Shown: positions 63,875 through 64,000 of the stretch, one piece after another
Position numbering within the stretch: the first letter of the stretch is position 1
Layout of the letters: each line of letters opens with the position of its first letter
Assembly (NCBI RefSeq): GCF_021295345.1
Contig: NZ_JAIMJB010000021.1
Location: 16,428 to 80,427 of the forward strand
Length of the DNA: 64,000 nt
From: Motilimonas eburnea
Lineage (GTDB): Bacteria > Pseudomonadota > Gammaproteobacteria > Enterobacterales > CBDFNC01
Direction of reading: 5' to 3'
The notes under the pieces: model-generated
Told to the model about the DNA's origin: nothing
Database searches by the model: none
The model's input: only the letters and a program-made list of their open reading frames with translations
Position numbers and translations under genes: made by a program

Positions 63875-64000
63875 CTGACGGATCCCCTCATAATTTAAGC
63901 ATCGCTGTTTGATGGATCACGCGTATGTATTCGCAGATTGCCCACTGTATATCCGCGAAATTTCTTTGGTGGTCTCGCCGTCTTAGCACCTCTTTTGCGA
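63875..64000 (-). mobile_element. end of an IS4-family, IS10-like insertion sequence
   Basis: CTGACGGATCCCCTCATAATTT (in two parts: CTGACGGATCC and CCTCATAATTT) closely matches the terminal inverted repeat of IS10 as I recall it (CTGAGAGATCCCCTCATA...). The nine bases before it, AGCGCGGCG, keep the GC...GC symmetry of IS10 targets. A minus-strand frame ends 20 bases inside the element, as a transposase would. The element continues beyond the window, so the other end and the target duplication are unseen. Confidence 0.6.
63895..63999 (-). CDS. possible transposase, C-terminal 34 residues
   Basis: This is an open minus-strand frame that enters from the right edge and ends at 63895. The visible residues include KRGAKTARPPKKFRGYTVGN and are basic, which fits a transposase tail, but the homology is not certain. 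Its place just inside the IS-like end is the main support. Confidence 0.45.
   Translation of the reverse strand, partial: RKRGAKTARPPKKFRGYTVGNLRIHTRDPSNSDA

Overview
This window looks like the chromosome of a chitin-degrading, facultatively anaerobic gammaproteobacterium, probably marine and related to Shewanella, Ferrimonas or a similar Alteromonadales lineage. The reasons are a cytochrome bd operon, pyruvate formate-lyase, ycaO and yehS homologues, several secreted CBM5/12 chitin-binding enzymes, and a chromosomal integron-type cassette array. The genus cannot be fixed from the sequence alone. No rRNA, tRNA or CRISPR array was seen.

Layout. 1-5.4 kb: cytochrome bd oxidase (cydA end, cydB, cydX) followed by its assembly transporter cydDC on the same strand. 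5.6-9.1 kb: a chemoreceptor, a CbiM-like membrane protein and pflA. 9.5-21.2 kb: a membrane cytochrome b / heme-binding protein, a DUF1566-type secreted protein, a multidomain secreted metallophosphatase, a secreted astacin protease, a hybrid two-component regulator with a degenerate kinase core, and a lipoprotein esterase. 21.4-26.6 kb: a LysR-controlled DoxX/GST pair, two poorly known genes and an OhrR/Ohr peroxide module. 27-33.5 kb: a second, intact hybrid regulator and a secreted M4 protease. 33.6-41.7 kb: pflB, ycaO, two very small genes, yehS, aqpZ, a DUF1244 gene and a coiled-coil protein. 41.8-54.2 kb: a secreted GH19 chitinase, a chemoreceptor, a dicarboxylate transporter, an Orn/Lys/Arg decarboxylase, an FKBP isomerase, a solute-binding protein and a dienelactone hydrolase. 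52.8-57.1 kb: a D-amino-acid catabolism locus. 57.4-60.5 kb: a secreted GH18 chitinase. 61.2-63.9 kb: an integron cassette array without integrase, ended by what looks like an IS10-type insertion sequence.

How it fits together. Five secreted enzymes (metallophosphatase, astacin, M4 protease, GH19, GH18) share the same parts: CBM5/12 modules and Pro-Thr-Glu-Ala linkers. They would act together on chitin-rich particles such as crustacean shell. Two propeller-type hybrid regulators lie beside the protease genes and are plausible sensors of breakdown products. The respiratory and fermentative genes (bd oxidase, Pfl) suit low oxygen, and an exact FNR-type site lies upstream of the GH18 chitinase, hinting at a link between chitin use and anaerobiosis.

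The most promising new biology is in the cassette array. One cassette encodes a two-gene unit: an 83-residue double-membrane-helix protein ending in an IQAGGNV motif, and a 288-residue protein beginning with almost the same motif. This layout resembles effector/receptor pairs that signal through matched short motifs, and may be a defence system. The degenerate hybrid kinase is the second most unusual object.
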